The notes under the pieces: generated by a model | Databases searched by the model: none | What the model saw: the letters and a program-made list of their open reading frames with translations, nothing else | What the model was told of the DNA's origin: nothing | Position numbers and translations under genes: made by a program | Origin: CBFHWU01 sp965659665 | Lineage (GTDB): Bacteria; Bacteroidota; Bacteroidia; Flavobacteriales; Flavobacteriaceae | DNA: 64,000 nucleotides | Assembly (NCBI GenBank): GCA_965659665.1 | Contig: CBFHWU010000017.1 | Span: 150,458-214,457 of the forward strand | Direction of reading: 5' to 3' | Part shown: positions 17,748 through 25,798 of the stretch, one piece after another | How the letters are laid out: every line of letters begins with the position of its first letter | Numbering within the stretch: position 1 is the first letter of the stretch

Positions 17748-18233
17748 TTAGTTTTGATTCACGGTGAAAATTACTGAATCAACCGAATTCAGTTTATCAA
17801 TTAGTACCCATTTTAAGAGATAGGTCTCTACGTTACTAGTAAGTTTTTCATCATTCGGAATTACATTTATACAGTGCAAAACTTCGACAAGATTTCCGTC
17901 TCTGTTTACAGAAAACTCTTCTATTGTTTCGTTAGTCCCCGTAAATGAAAATATGGAGCCCAGTAATTCTTTTTCGATGAAGTTTATTGTCGGAAACTCT
18001 TCGCATTCAAATTGATCCATAATCGATTCATATTCACTCTCATTTTTTATTCTAAACTGATTAATCGAACCAATATAGTTATCCAAACACGTTCCTGTAA
18101 GCAGTTCAAACTCTACTTTCACAGGTAAACTCAAAGATGAGTCACATTGAATTTCATGTACTATGGTTTGCTCCTCACATGAAAATAAGGTAGTTAATAA
18201 GCAGATAAATGTGAAATTGTTTAAGATATTCAT
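17748..18233 (-). CDS. Small lipoprotein of unknown function
   Basis: A 161-residue protein with a lipoprotein signal (FTFICLLTTLFSC). The mature part has four cysteines (in IQCDSS, GTCLDN, FECEEF, LHCINV), mostly beta-prone, and I recognise no family. Its ATG overlaps the stop of the T9SS remnant (ATGA), so translation may be coupled. An attC-like repeat follows 10 nt after its stop. This looks like accessory DNA with no link to the flanking operons. Confidence 0.6.
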   Translation of the reverse strand: MNILNNFTFICLLTTLFSCEEQTIVHEIQCDSSLSLPVKVEFELLTGTCLDNYIGSINQFRIKNESEYESIMDQFECEEFPTINFIEKELLGSIFSFTGTNETIEEFSVNRDGNLVEVLHCINVIPNDEKLTSNVETYLLKWVLIDKLNSVDSVIFTVNQN

Positions 18234-18703
18234 TCCTTTATAATTTGTCTTGTGATCTTACTCCCGTCTTTTAGAAAAATATTGATTATATAAATTCCGT
18301 CAGTAAAAGTCGATAAGTCTATTATTTCTTTTCTATGTATTTCTTGCGTTTTTTCTAATAGAATCTGTCCTTGCAAGGATGTGATGGATATGTTTCTGAT
18401 CTCACTGTCTTGATCTGTTCCAAATTCTAAGGTTATCAAACCTTCTACAGGATTGGGGTAAATTTTAAGTTGCCTGTTTTGGTCATCTCTTAAATTGGTT
18501 GACTCATGAGTAATCTCATTATTCACATTTGAAGAAAATCTAGCCCCCGTGGGAGATGATTCTTAACTAGTGATCTGAGTCGGAACTTCACAATTCAAAT
18601 TTGTGCTAATACTCACAATACTGCCTGCCTTGTCATAAGCAAAACCTAGTTTTACAATAGCTTGTTGTTTGTGAACGTCGGGTATTAATCGTAGGTTTTT
18701 CAT
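18230..18703 (-). pseudogene. Remnant of a T9SS-secreted protein (C-terminal sorting domain)
   Basis: The last 80 residues are a type IX secretion sorting domain (LKIYPNPVEGLITLEF, then ITSLQGQILLEK, and TDGIYIINIFLKDG with RQIIKE at the end). Upstream in the same frame lies an ATG-started segment of 46 codons (MKNLRLIPDVHKQQ and on), ended by a TAA about 13 codons before the GTG that opens the sorting-domain ORF. The two parts look like one gene with an in-frame stop. There is no signal peptide or passenger domain, so neither piece should be exported. Confidence 0.55.
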
Positions 18704-18867
18704 TACTAGAAAACAAATCTGGGGGATTGTTTACCACTAAATTAGCAAAAAATTACCAACTCCCAAAATGTACATGCTGCTTTTCTCTTATGTTTAGCGA
18801 ATTTATTTGGGGCTTAATCATTTTTCAAAGTCCAATCCACCTCCATAAGTAGGTAGGCTTTATGGAT

Positions 18868-19605
18868 TTACAATGAATGTTGTTTTTTGTTTTCTTTACT
18901 GTTGGGTTGAAAGAAAGAAGAATTATTCTCTAGCTGTTGTAGCCCTTTAATATCATCAATTTTAATTTTCTTTCCCGAGTAGGATACAAAACCATTTTTG
19001 TTTAACATCGCCATTATGCGGATACAAGTTTCAGTGGCTGAACCCACAATTCCAGCAAAATCAATTCTTGACATGCATAAGGAGATGAACCCCTCCTTGT
19101 CTGTTCCGAATTCATGATGCAAGTATAAAATTAATTTAGCAATTCGCTGTACAACACTTTTTTGAGCCAAATCAACAATCGTATTGTTGGCTATTTTAAG
19201 ATTTGACGATAATTCGCTCATAATCGCTTTGCTAAAAGCTGTGTCGCTGTTAACACTGTCGATTATATTTTTTTTAGGAATATAACACAACTCCATCTTA
19301 TTGATAGCCACCGCCGACAAGTTGGTAAATTCGTCTGAAAGTAATGATCGAGTACCGATGACTTCTCCTTGAGTAATTATTTTTATAATCTGTTTTTTTC
19401 CATTTTCACAATTTTTGGAAAGCTTAGCGGCTCCTTTGCTGACGCAAAATACACCATTTAATTTCTGTCCTTCATCAAATATTACCTCCCCCTTTTTTAT
19501 AGAAATCCTTTGTTTGGATTTAGAGATGTTTCTAAGACTATGAATATTTAAAGCGTTTAATGAATTACACTTTCTAATAATGCAATTTTCGCATTGTTTA
19601 ACCAT
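18868..19605 (-). CDS. Crp/Fnr family transcriptional regulator
   Basis: A 245-residue regulator with a cyclic-nucleotide-binding-like barrel (about 30-140; GQKLNGVFCVSKGAAKL) and a C-terminal winged helix (about 160-225), in which SRIDFAGIVGSATETCIRIM is the recognition helix region. The N-terminus has a CENCIIRKC cluster, which could ligate iron-sulfur as in FNR, although similar cysteines occur in flavobacterial homologues of unknown sensing mode. It is divergent from ccoI with a palindrome between them, so oxygen- or redox-linked control of the cbb3 operon is likely. That link is inferred from position. Confidence 0.85.
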   Translation of the reverse strand: MVKQCENCIIRKCNSLNALNIHSLRNISKSKQRISIKKGEVIFDEGQKLNGVFCVSKGAAKLSKNCENGKKQIIKIITQGEVIGTRSLLSDEFTNLSAVAINKMELCYIPKKNIIDSVNSDTAFSKAIMSELSSNLKIANNTIVDLAQKSVVQRIAKLILYLHHEFGTDKEGFISLCMSRIDFAGIVGSATETCIRIMAMLNKNGFVSYSGKKIKIDDIKGLQQLENNSSFFQPNSKENKKQHSL

Positions 19606-19648
19606 GGTAATATCTTAAGATTTAGGAAACACTAATTTAATACAATTT

Positions 19649-19669
19649 TGATAATAATGACAATTATCA
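19649..19669. promoter_or_regulatory. Palindromic operator candidate between crp/fnr-like gene and ccoI
   Basis: TGATAAT and ATTATCA flank a 7-nt spacer in the 100-nt divergent gap, giving a near-perfect dyad. It resembles Crp/Fnr half-sites (TTGAT/ATCAG), though the spacing differs from the FNR box. The centre lies roughly 45 nt before the ccoI start, near a weak -7 element CAACTTTG at 19693-19700. Confidence 0.4.
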
Positions 19670-19708
19670 GTTTTTTTTTTACTAGGATTTTTCAACTTTG
19701 TTTTGGAT

Positions 19709-20230
19709 ATGAATGTGCAAAAAGTTACTCAACGGGTCTGTTTTCATTGTGGAAAAAAATGCAATGAAGGAGGTCTAACCCACAAATCAAAGTCATTTTG
19801 TTGTTATGGATGCAAAACCGTTTATGCTATTTTGCAGGATAATGACTTAATGTATTATTATGATTTAGAGCAGTACCCAGGAGTTACTCCAAGTTCGTAT
19901 GCCGATAAATTCAATTTTCTTGATGAAACGTCTATCAAGTCCAAATTGTTAGACTTTGATGAACAAGATATTCAAATTGTCACCCTTGTGATTCCTTCGG
20001 TTCATTGTAGTTCGTGCATATGGATTTTAGAACATTTATCAAAACTTTCGCCTTACATTAGATCCTCTAAAATTAATTTTCCAGAAAAAAAATTGCAAGT
20101 TATTTATGATGCAATACACATGAATCTAAAAGAACTTGTGGTCTTATTGTGTACCATAGGATACGAACCCTACATCTCACTTCAGGATTTATCTAAAAAA
20201 AAAAAGTACAGACAAAAGCCTTTTGTATAA
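19709..20230 (+). CDS. ccoI: Copper-transporting P-type ATPase CcoI, N-terminal part (frameshifted)
   Basis: The first 170 or so residues of CcoI/FixI: a cysteine-rich start (CFHCGKKC, FCCYGCKTVY) and a heavy-metal-associated domain with VPSVHCSSCIWILEHL. The frame leaves the normal protein after LSKKK because of an A11 run at 20195-20205 and stops at 20230. With ten As it would continue as STDKSLLYKLGIAGFAF into the next frame. The ATG at 19709 is preferred over the TTG at 19703. CcoI exports copper for the cbb3 oxidase. The downstream part is intact, so slippage on the A tract or a sequence error is more likely than a dead gene. Confidence 0.8.
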   Translation: MNVQKVTQRVCFHCGKKCNEGGLTHKSKSFCCYGCKTVYAILQDNDLMYYYDLEQYPGVTPSSYADKFNFLDETSIKSKLLDFDEQDIQIVTLVIPSVHCSSCIWILEHLSKLSPYIRSSKINFPEKKLQVIYDAIHMNLKELVVLLCTIGYEPYISLQDLSKKKKYRQKPFV

Positions 20231-22127
20231 ACTTGGAATAGCAGGATTTGCTTTTGGAAATATCATGTTTTTGTCATTACCTGAGTATTTTGATTCAAAT
20301 GAATTTTGGTTGGACCAATATAAACCCATTTTTAGGTGGTTAATGTTTATTTTTTCAATACCCGTTGTTTTTTATGCTGCACGAGGATATTTTGTATCAG
20401 CAATAAGAGGTTTTTACTCAAAAGTATTGAATATTGATGTCCCTATCTCCGTAGGGGTATTAGCGTTATTTATTCGGTCAACAGTTGATATTTCCATGGA
20501 TTGGGGGACTGGTTTTTTTGACAGTTTATCTGGGTTTGTTTTCTTTTTACTCTTAGGCCGGTTTTTTCAACAAAAAACCTATGCCTTTCTTTCCTTTGAA
20601 AGAGATTATAAATCCTACTTTCCAATTGCGGTAACACGCATTTCAAAAACTTTAGGAGAAAATACGGAAGAACAGGTTCAAATTAATCAACTTCAAATTG
20701 GAGATAGAATATTGATTCGAAATGATGAGATTATTCCCATTGACGGAATACTGGTGGGGGGTGAAGCCTCTATCGATTATAGTTTTGTAACTGGTGAAAA
20801 TCTTTTGGTGGCTAAAAAAAAGGGAGATTTGATTTATGCGGGTGGACGTCAAAAAGGAATCATGATTGAGGTTGAAGTTTTAAAAAAACTATCTCAAAGT
20901 TATCTCACTCAGTTATGGGAACTCGATGTCTTTAAAAAAGATAAACAAAGCAACTTTACCAACATTACCGATCGCATAACTAAAATGTTTTCGATATCTA
21001 TTTTAAGTACTGCAATAGTTGCAACAATCTTTTGGGTCATCGTTGATCCCTCTAAATCTATTAATGTTTTTACCGCAGTTTTGATTGTGGCTTGTCCTTG
21101 TGCTATTGCCCTTGCAGCTCCATTTACTTTAGGAAATATACTCAGATTATTGGGCCAAGATAAATTGTATTTAAAAAATAGTGTAGTCATTGAGCAAATG
21201 GCTCAAATCGACACCGTAGTTTTTGATAAGACAGGAACACTCACATCCTCTGAACGAGCCACTATAGATTATCATGGACAATCTCTCTCTAATGAGGAAA
21301 AAGTGTTATTGTTAAGCGCTCTTAAAGCTTCAAATCATCCTTTAAGTCGTGCTTTGTATCATTTTATTTATCAATCTCATCACTCTGCTTTACCTCTTCT
21401 CGAATTTAAAGAAGAAATTGGAAAAGGAATTAGGGCTAACATTGCGGGTAATTCCCTTAAATTAGGCTCAGAATCTTTTGTAATTACAAAAAAAGAAAAC
21501 AACTCACCCAAAAACAAACAGTCAACAAAAGTGTTTATTGAAATCAATGACGCATTTAAAGGGTATTTTAGTTTTTCTAATTACTACAGAGAAGGGATAC
21601 AGACACTAATTAACAAATTAGCCCAAAAATATGATCTTGTAATTTTGTCAGGAGATAATGAGAGCGAAAAAACAATTTTACAAAAGATGCTACCCCCACA
21701 AACAAAATTATTATTTAACCAAAGCCCACAACAAAAATTAAATTTTATCCAAGACCTTCAACAAAAAGGAGGAAATGTGATGATGATCGGGGATGGACTT
21801 AATGATTCAGGGGCTTTAGTTCAAAGTGATGTGGGAATTGCACTGAGCGATAATATCAATAGCTTTACTCCTGCAAGTGATGGAATTATAGATGCTGAAG
21901 TATTTCATCAACTTTTCTTCTTCTTAAAATTATCTAAGCAAAGTATAAAAGTCATACGACTCGCATTTGTTTTTTCCCTTTTCTATAACCTCATTGGTTT
22001 GGGTTTTGCTGTTTCTGGACAATTAACCCCAATTGTTGCGGCCATTTTGATGCCGTTAAGCTCGATGAGTATTGTGGTTTTTACCACGATTGCTACCCAT
22101 TTATTGAATAAAAATAAATCTCTTTAA
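20223..22127 (+). CDS. ccoI: Copper-transporting P-type ATPase CcoI, main part (frameshifted)
   Basis: All catalytic parts of a P1B-type ATPase are present: the actuator TGE (FVTGEN), the membrane copper motif ACPCAIALAAP, the phosphorylated Asp in VFDKTGTLTSS, the SNHPLSRAL HP motif, and MMIGDGLNDSGAL. The frame opens at a TTG that has no visible ribosome site and lies inside the real protein (LYKLGIAGFAFGN), so it is not a natural start. With the upstream half it forms one gene of about 805 codons. It loads copper for CcoN, and the cco structural genes follow directly. Confidence 0.88.
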   Translation: MYKLGIAGFAFGNIMFLSLPEYFDSNEFWLDQYKPIFRWLMFIFSIPVVFYAARGYFVSAIRGFYSKVLNIDVPISVGVLALFIRSTVDISMDWGTGFFDSLSGFVFFLLLGRFFQQKTYAFLSFERDYKSYFPIAVTRISKTLGENTEEQVQINQLQIGDRILIRNDEIIPIDGILVGGEASIDYSFVTGENLLVAKKKGDLIYAGGRQKGIMIEVEVLKKLSQSYLTQLWELDVFKKDKQSNFTNITDRITKMFSISILSTAIVATIFWVIVDPSKSINVFTAVLIVACPCAIALAAPFTLGNILRLLGQDKLYLKNSVVIEQMAQIDTVVFDKTGTLTSSERATIDYHGQSLSNEEKVLLLSALKASNHPLSRALYHFIYQSHHSALPLLEFKEEIGKGIRANIAGNSLKLGSESFVITKKENNSPKNKQSTKVFIEINDAFKGYFSFSNYYREGIQTLINKLAQKYDLVILSGDNESEKTILQKMLPPQTKLLFNQSPQQKLNFIQDLQQKGGNVMMIGDGLNDSGALVQSDVGIALSDNINSFTPASDGIIDAEVFHQLFFFLKLSKQSIKVIRLAFVFSLFYNLIGLGFAVSGQLTPIVAAILMPLSSMSIVVFTTIATHLLNKNKSL

Positions 22128-22191
22128 TATGATATTTGTCATATTTTTTTTACCGCTACCATTTTAAATTTGGGGTTGTAACAAAGTTTTT

Positions 22192-22389
22192 ATGGATATT
22201 ATCTTTTGGCTATTAACAATAAGTCTTTTCGTTGCTTTAGTATTCTTTGTCGCTTTTATTTTTTCTGTTAAAAGAGGGCAATACGACGATATGTACACCC
22301 CATCAATAAGAATATTATTTGATGATCAGCCCAAGCCCAAGGATACCCAACAAAAAAATAACAACAAGAGATCAAAAAAAGATAATTAA
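22192..22389 (+). CDS. ccoS: Cbb3 oxidase assembly protein CcoS
   Basis: A 65-residue protein with one N-terminal membrane helix (IIFWLLTISLFVALVFFVAF) followed by FSVKRGQYDDMYTPSIRILFDD, typical of CcoS. The tail is Lys/Asn-rich. It is needed for cofactor insertion in cbb3 oxidase. It lies between ccoI (64 nt) and ccoNO (8 nt) and is certainly cotranscribed with ccoNO. Confidence 0.9.
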   Translation: MDIIFWLLTISLFVALVFFVAFIFSVKRGQYDDMYTPSIRILFDDQPKPKDTQQKNNNKRSKKDN

Positions 22390-22397
22390 ACCGTCCT

Positions 22398-24572
22398 ATG
22401 GAAATTGAGAAGTTTTATTACGACAACGTGATTGTAAAAAAGTTTATCGTCGCGACATTATTTTGGGGAATTATAGGCATGTTAGTGGGCTTGCTGTTAG
22501 CCTTTATGTTTTTATTTCCAACTCTTACAGATGGCGTATCTTGGCTAAGTTTCGGTCGACTACGTCCTTTGCACACTAATGCGGTGATTTTTGCCTTTGT
22601 AGGAAATGCTTTGTTTGCAGGGGTATACTATTCCACACAACGACTTCTCAAAGCCAGAATGTGGAAAGATTGGATGAGTAATTTTAATTTTTGGGGCTGG
22701 CAATTTTTAATTGTTTGCGCTGCGATTACCCTTCCGTTAGGATACACAACTTCTAAAGAATACGCTGAACTTGAGTGGCCTTTTGATATTTTAATTGCAC
22801 TTATTTGGGTTGTTTTTGGAGCAAATTTGATCGGAACCATTCTAAAACGTCGTCAACGTCACCTATACGTAGCCATTTGGTTTTACATTGCAACTGTAGT
22901 AACCGTTGCAGTTTTACATATCGTTAATAGTATTGAAATTCCTGTACATGCTCTGAAAAGTTATTCGGTATACGCTGGAGTACAAGACGCTTTGGTTCAA
23001 TGGTGGTATGGCCATAATGCAGTTGCTTTTTTTCTTACGACTCCTTTTTTAGGATTGATGTACTATTTCGTTCCTAAAGCTGCTAATCGACCCGTTTATT
23101 CCTATCGACTGTCGATCGTACATTTTTGGGCACTTATCTTTATTTATATCTGGGCAGGTCCTCACCATTTATTATATTCAACTTTACCAGATTGGGCGCA
23201 GAATCTTGGCGTAGCATTTTCTGTAATGCTTATTGCTCCCTCATGGGGAGGTATGATTAACGGTCTTCTTACCCTCCGTGGAGCATGGGACAAAGTTCGT
23301 ACCGATCCTGTTCTGAAATTTATGGTCGTAGCTATCACAGGATATGGAATGGCTACATTTGAAGGTCCAGCCTTATCCCTTAAAAGTGTTAATGCTATAG
23401 CGCACTTTAGTGATTGGGTAATTGCTCATGTTCATGTAGGCGCATTGGCCTGGAATGGTTTTTTGACCTATGGAATAATCTACTGGATGGTTCCAAAATT
23501 ATTTAAAACAAAAATTTGGTCATTAACTCTTGCCAACGTTCACTTCTGGTTGGGTACTTTGGGGATTATTATTTATGCTTTACCGATGTACGTGGCTGGC
23601 GTTGTTCAAGCTTCAATGTGGAAACAATTTAACCCTGACGGAACCCTGACTTATGGGAATTTTCTTGAAACCGTTAGTGAAATTATTCCTATGTATTGGA
23701 TGCGTGCCATTGGAGGAAGTTTATTTATTATTGGAGCTCTGATAGGGACCTATAATATTTATATGACGGCTCGAAACGGCAAAAAAGTGACGGATGAACT
23801 CGCTGAAGCTTTTCCGTTGCAAAAATTAAACAGAAAAAGAGCTAAGAATGAAAAATTCCACCCATGGCTCGAAAGAAGACCTGTAAAACTCACTATTTTT
23901 GCGACCATTGCTATCTTGATAGGCGGAGCAGTTCAAATTATTCCTTCTTTACTGGTAGATGAGTATGTTCCCCGAATTGCCACTGTAAAACCTTATACTC
24001 CTCTTGAGCTAGAAGGTAGAGATATATACATAAGAGAAGGATGTGTGTCCTGTCATTCTCAAATGATTCGACCTTTTCGGAGTGAAGTAGAACGTTACGG
24101 TCAATACTCCAAATCAGGCGAATATATTTATGACCATCCATTTTTGTGGGGAAGCAAAAGAACAGGTCCTGATTTATTACGAATTGGTGGAAAATATTCC
24201 GATAGTTGGCATTATTACCATCTATATGACCCTCAAATTACTTCTCCAGGGTCTATTATGCCTTCCTACCGTTGGCTGATTTATAAGGCACTCGATAAGT
24301 CCATGACGGAACGAAAAATGAAAGCCCTGGCAAAAATTGGAGTTCCTTATGCTGATTCAGAAATCTCTTCTGCTCAAAGTCTGATGCTTGAACAAGGAAA
24401 AGCCATCGAAAAAAGACTCTTGGAAGATCCTGATTTTGCCTCGAATTATGCATCTGAAAAACAATATGCCAAAGATCACCAATCAGAATTTATTGAGATT
24501 CACCAAAGAGAGATTACAGCACTTATTGCTTATATCCAACGCTTAGGTACTGACATAAAAAAAACAGAATAA
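22398..24572 (+). CDS. ccoNO: Cbb3-type cytochrome c oxidase, fused CcoN-CcoO subunits
   Basis: A 724-residue fusion. The first 470 or so residues are CcoN, the catalytic haem-copper subunit with about 12 membrane helices and histidine-bearing segments (RPLHTNAVIF, WWYGHNAVAF, AGPHHLLYS, IAHVHVGALAWNG). After one more membrane helix (about 500-520) comes CcoO, a membrane-anchored cytochrome with REGCVSCHSQMIRPF as the haem c site and a likely axial Met in GSIMPSYRWL. This fusion is usual in Bacteroidetes. It is the terminal oxidase for low oxygen and pumps protons. Neighbours are ccoS upstream and ccoQ downstream (22 nt). Confidence 0.95.
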   Translation: MEIEKFYYDNVIVKKFIVATLFWGIIGMLVGLLLAFMFLFPTLTDGVSWLSFGRLRPLHTNAVIFAFVGNALFAGVYYSTQRLLKARMWKDWMSNFNFWGWQFLIVCAAITLPLGYTTSKEYAELEWPFDILIALIWVVFGANLIGTILKRRQRHLYVAIWFYIATVVTVAVLHIVNSIEIPVHALKSYSVYAGVQDALVQWWYGHNAVAFFLTTPFLGLMYYFVPKAANRPVYSYRLSIVHFWALIFIYIWAGPHHLLYSTLPDWAQNLGVAFSVMLIAPSWGGMINGLLTLRGAWDKVRTDPVLKFMVVAITGYGMATFEGPALSLKSVNAIAHFSDWVIAHVHVGALAWNGFLTYGIIYWMVPKLFKTKIWSLTLANVHFWLGTLGIIIYALPMYVAGVVQASMWKQFNPDGTLTYGNFLETVSEIIPMYWMRAIGGSLFIIGALIGTYNIYMTARNGKKVTDELAEAFPLQKLNRKRAKNEKFHPWLERRPVKLTIFATIAILIGGAVQIIPSLLVDEYVPRIATVKPYTPLELEGRDIYIREGCVSCHSQMIRPFRSEVERYGQYSKSGEYIYDHPFLWGSKRTGPDLLRIGGKYSDSWHYYHLYDPQITSPGSIMPSYRWLIYKALDKSMTERKMKALAKIGVPYADSEISSAQSLMLEQGKAIEKRLLEDPDFASNYASEKQYAKDHQSEFIEIHQREITALIAYIQRLGTDIKKTE

Positions 24573-24594
24573 CAACTCAATTAAAACGTGTAAT

Positions 24595-24792
24595 ATGTTA
24601 AAATTTGTGAAAGGGAATTTAGAAAACACTGAAGGAGTAGAAGTATATGCTATGATTTCTTTACTTATTTTCTTTGTTTTTTTTACTTCATTGTTTTGGT
24701 GGGTATTAACGAGTAAAAAAACCTATATAAGCACCGTAAGCCATATTCCTCTTGATGATGGAACTCAACCTGATATAGAAAAAAATCCATGA
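24595..24792 (+). CDS. ccoQ: CcoQ-like small membrane subunit
   Basis: A 65-residue protein with one membrane helix (MISLLIFFVFFTSLFWWVL) and a short cytoplasmic tail ending DDGTQPDIEKNP. Position between ccoNO and ccoP and size fit CcoQ, which stabilises the oxidase. Its stop overlaps the ccoP start by 4 nt (ATGA). Confidence 0.8.
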   Translation: MLKFVKGNLENTEGVEVYAMISLLIFFVFFTSLFWWVLTSKKTYISTVSHIPLDDGTQPDIEKNP

Positions 24793-25673
24793 AAACTGTA
24801 AACTCCTACTTACGACTATTCTTTTTTATTATCGTAGCTTGTATTTTGTTGATTCAAGTTGTTTCGCCCAATGCACCACTTGAAGCTTTCTATGATCATA
24901 TTTTCTGGGGAATTATGGGGCTACTAACTTTGATAGCTATCGCAGTTGAAATCGTTATAGAGGCAATAAAAACAGTAATGTTTAATACCTTAAGCCCAAA
25001 AGCTAAAAAACGATTCTTAGAACAAAAAAAAATAAGAACCCAAAAGAAATATAAATGGATCAACAAAACCTACAAAAACCTCACAAAAACTAAACCCCTA
25101 AAACAAGAACATGAAATTATAATTGATCATGATTTTGATGGAATTCAAGAGCTTGACAATAGTTTGCCGCCGTGGTGGGTTTATGGCTTTTATATTACCA
25201 TTATTTTTGCCGGCGTCTACCTAGCCCGATTCGAAGTTTTTGGAGGCCCCAATCAAGTGCAAGAATACGAAGCTGCTATTATTCAAGCCAATAAAGAAAT
25301 TGCTGCCTACAAAGAAAATGCCAAAGATTTTGTCGATGCTTCGACTGTAGAATTACTTACTGATGAAGCTGATTTAAAAGAGGGTCTGGCTATATACACC
25401 CAAAAATGTGTAGTTTGTCATAAAAAAGATGGGGGTGGGGGTATTGGTCCTAATTTTACCGACCAATACTGGATTTTAGGAGGAGGAATAAAAAATATTT
25501 TCCAAACAATTTCTGAAGGAGGAAGAGATGGAAAAGGTATGATTGCATGGAAATCCGAGTTAAGTCCCCGTGAAATAGCTCAAGTAAGTAGTTATATACT
25601 TGGATTTCAAGGTACAACACCCGAAGTCGCTAAAGTTCCAGAAGGGGAACTGTGGAACAATGAATTGAACTGA
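24789..25673 (+). CDS. ccoP: Cbb3 oxidase subunit CcoP (one-haem form)
   Basis: A 294-residue cytochrome c with two N-terminal hydrophobic segments, a Lys-rich cytoplasmic loop, a third helix after NSLPPWWVYGFYITI, and one haem c site QKCVVCHKKDGGGGIGPN, with a probable Met ligand in GKGMIAWKSELS. Proteobacterial CcoP has two haems; the one-haem form is normal in Bacteroidetes. It receives electrons for CcoO/CcoN. Confidence 0.92.
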   Translation: MKTVNSYLRLFFFIIVACILLIQVVSPNAPLEAFYDHIFWGIMGLLTLIAIAVEIVIEAIKTVMFNTLSPKAKKRFLEQKKIRTQKKYKWINKTYKNLTKTKPLKQEHEIIIDHDFDGIQELDNSLPPWWVYGFYITIIFAGVYLARFEVFGGPNQVQEYEAAIIQANKEIAAYKENAKDFVDASTVELLTDEADLKEGLAIYTQKCVVCHKKDGGGGIGPNFTDQYWILGGGIKNIFQTISEGGRDGKGMIAWKSELSPREIAQVSSYILGFQGTTPEVAKVPEGELWNNELN

Positions 25674-25798
25674 CTCTTCGTCAAACCCTTATCTATTTTT
25701 ACGTGTCTGATCAACTCCCTCATAATTTCTCCTTATTAATATCATAAATGTTTGTTTGTATAAAACTAAAATGTGTATGACTAAAAACCCTAAATGAT

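Noticed and set aside
18790..18867. Inverted repeat TCCATAA/TTTATGGA next to the Crp/Fnr stop as a terminator
   Set aside because: The arms are short and unequal and no T run follows on the minus strand.
24789..25673. CcoP missing a haem site as a sign of decay
   Set aside because: One-haem CcoP is usual in Bacteroidetes, and the remaining CxxCH site and helices are intact.
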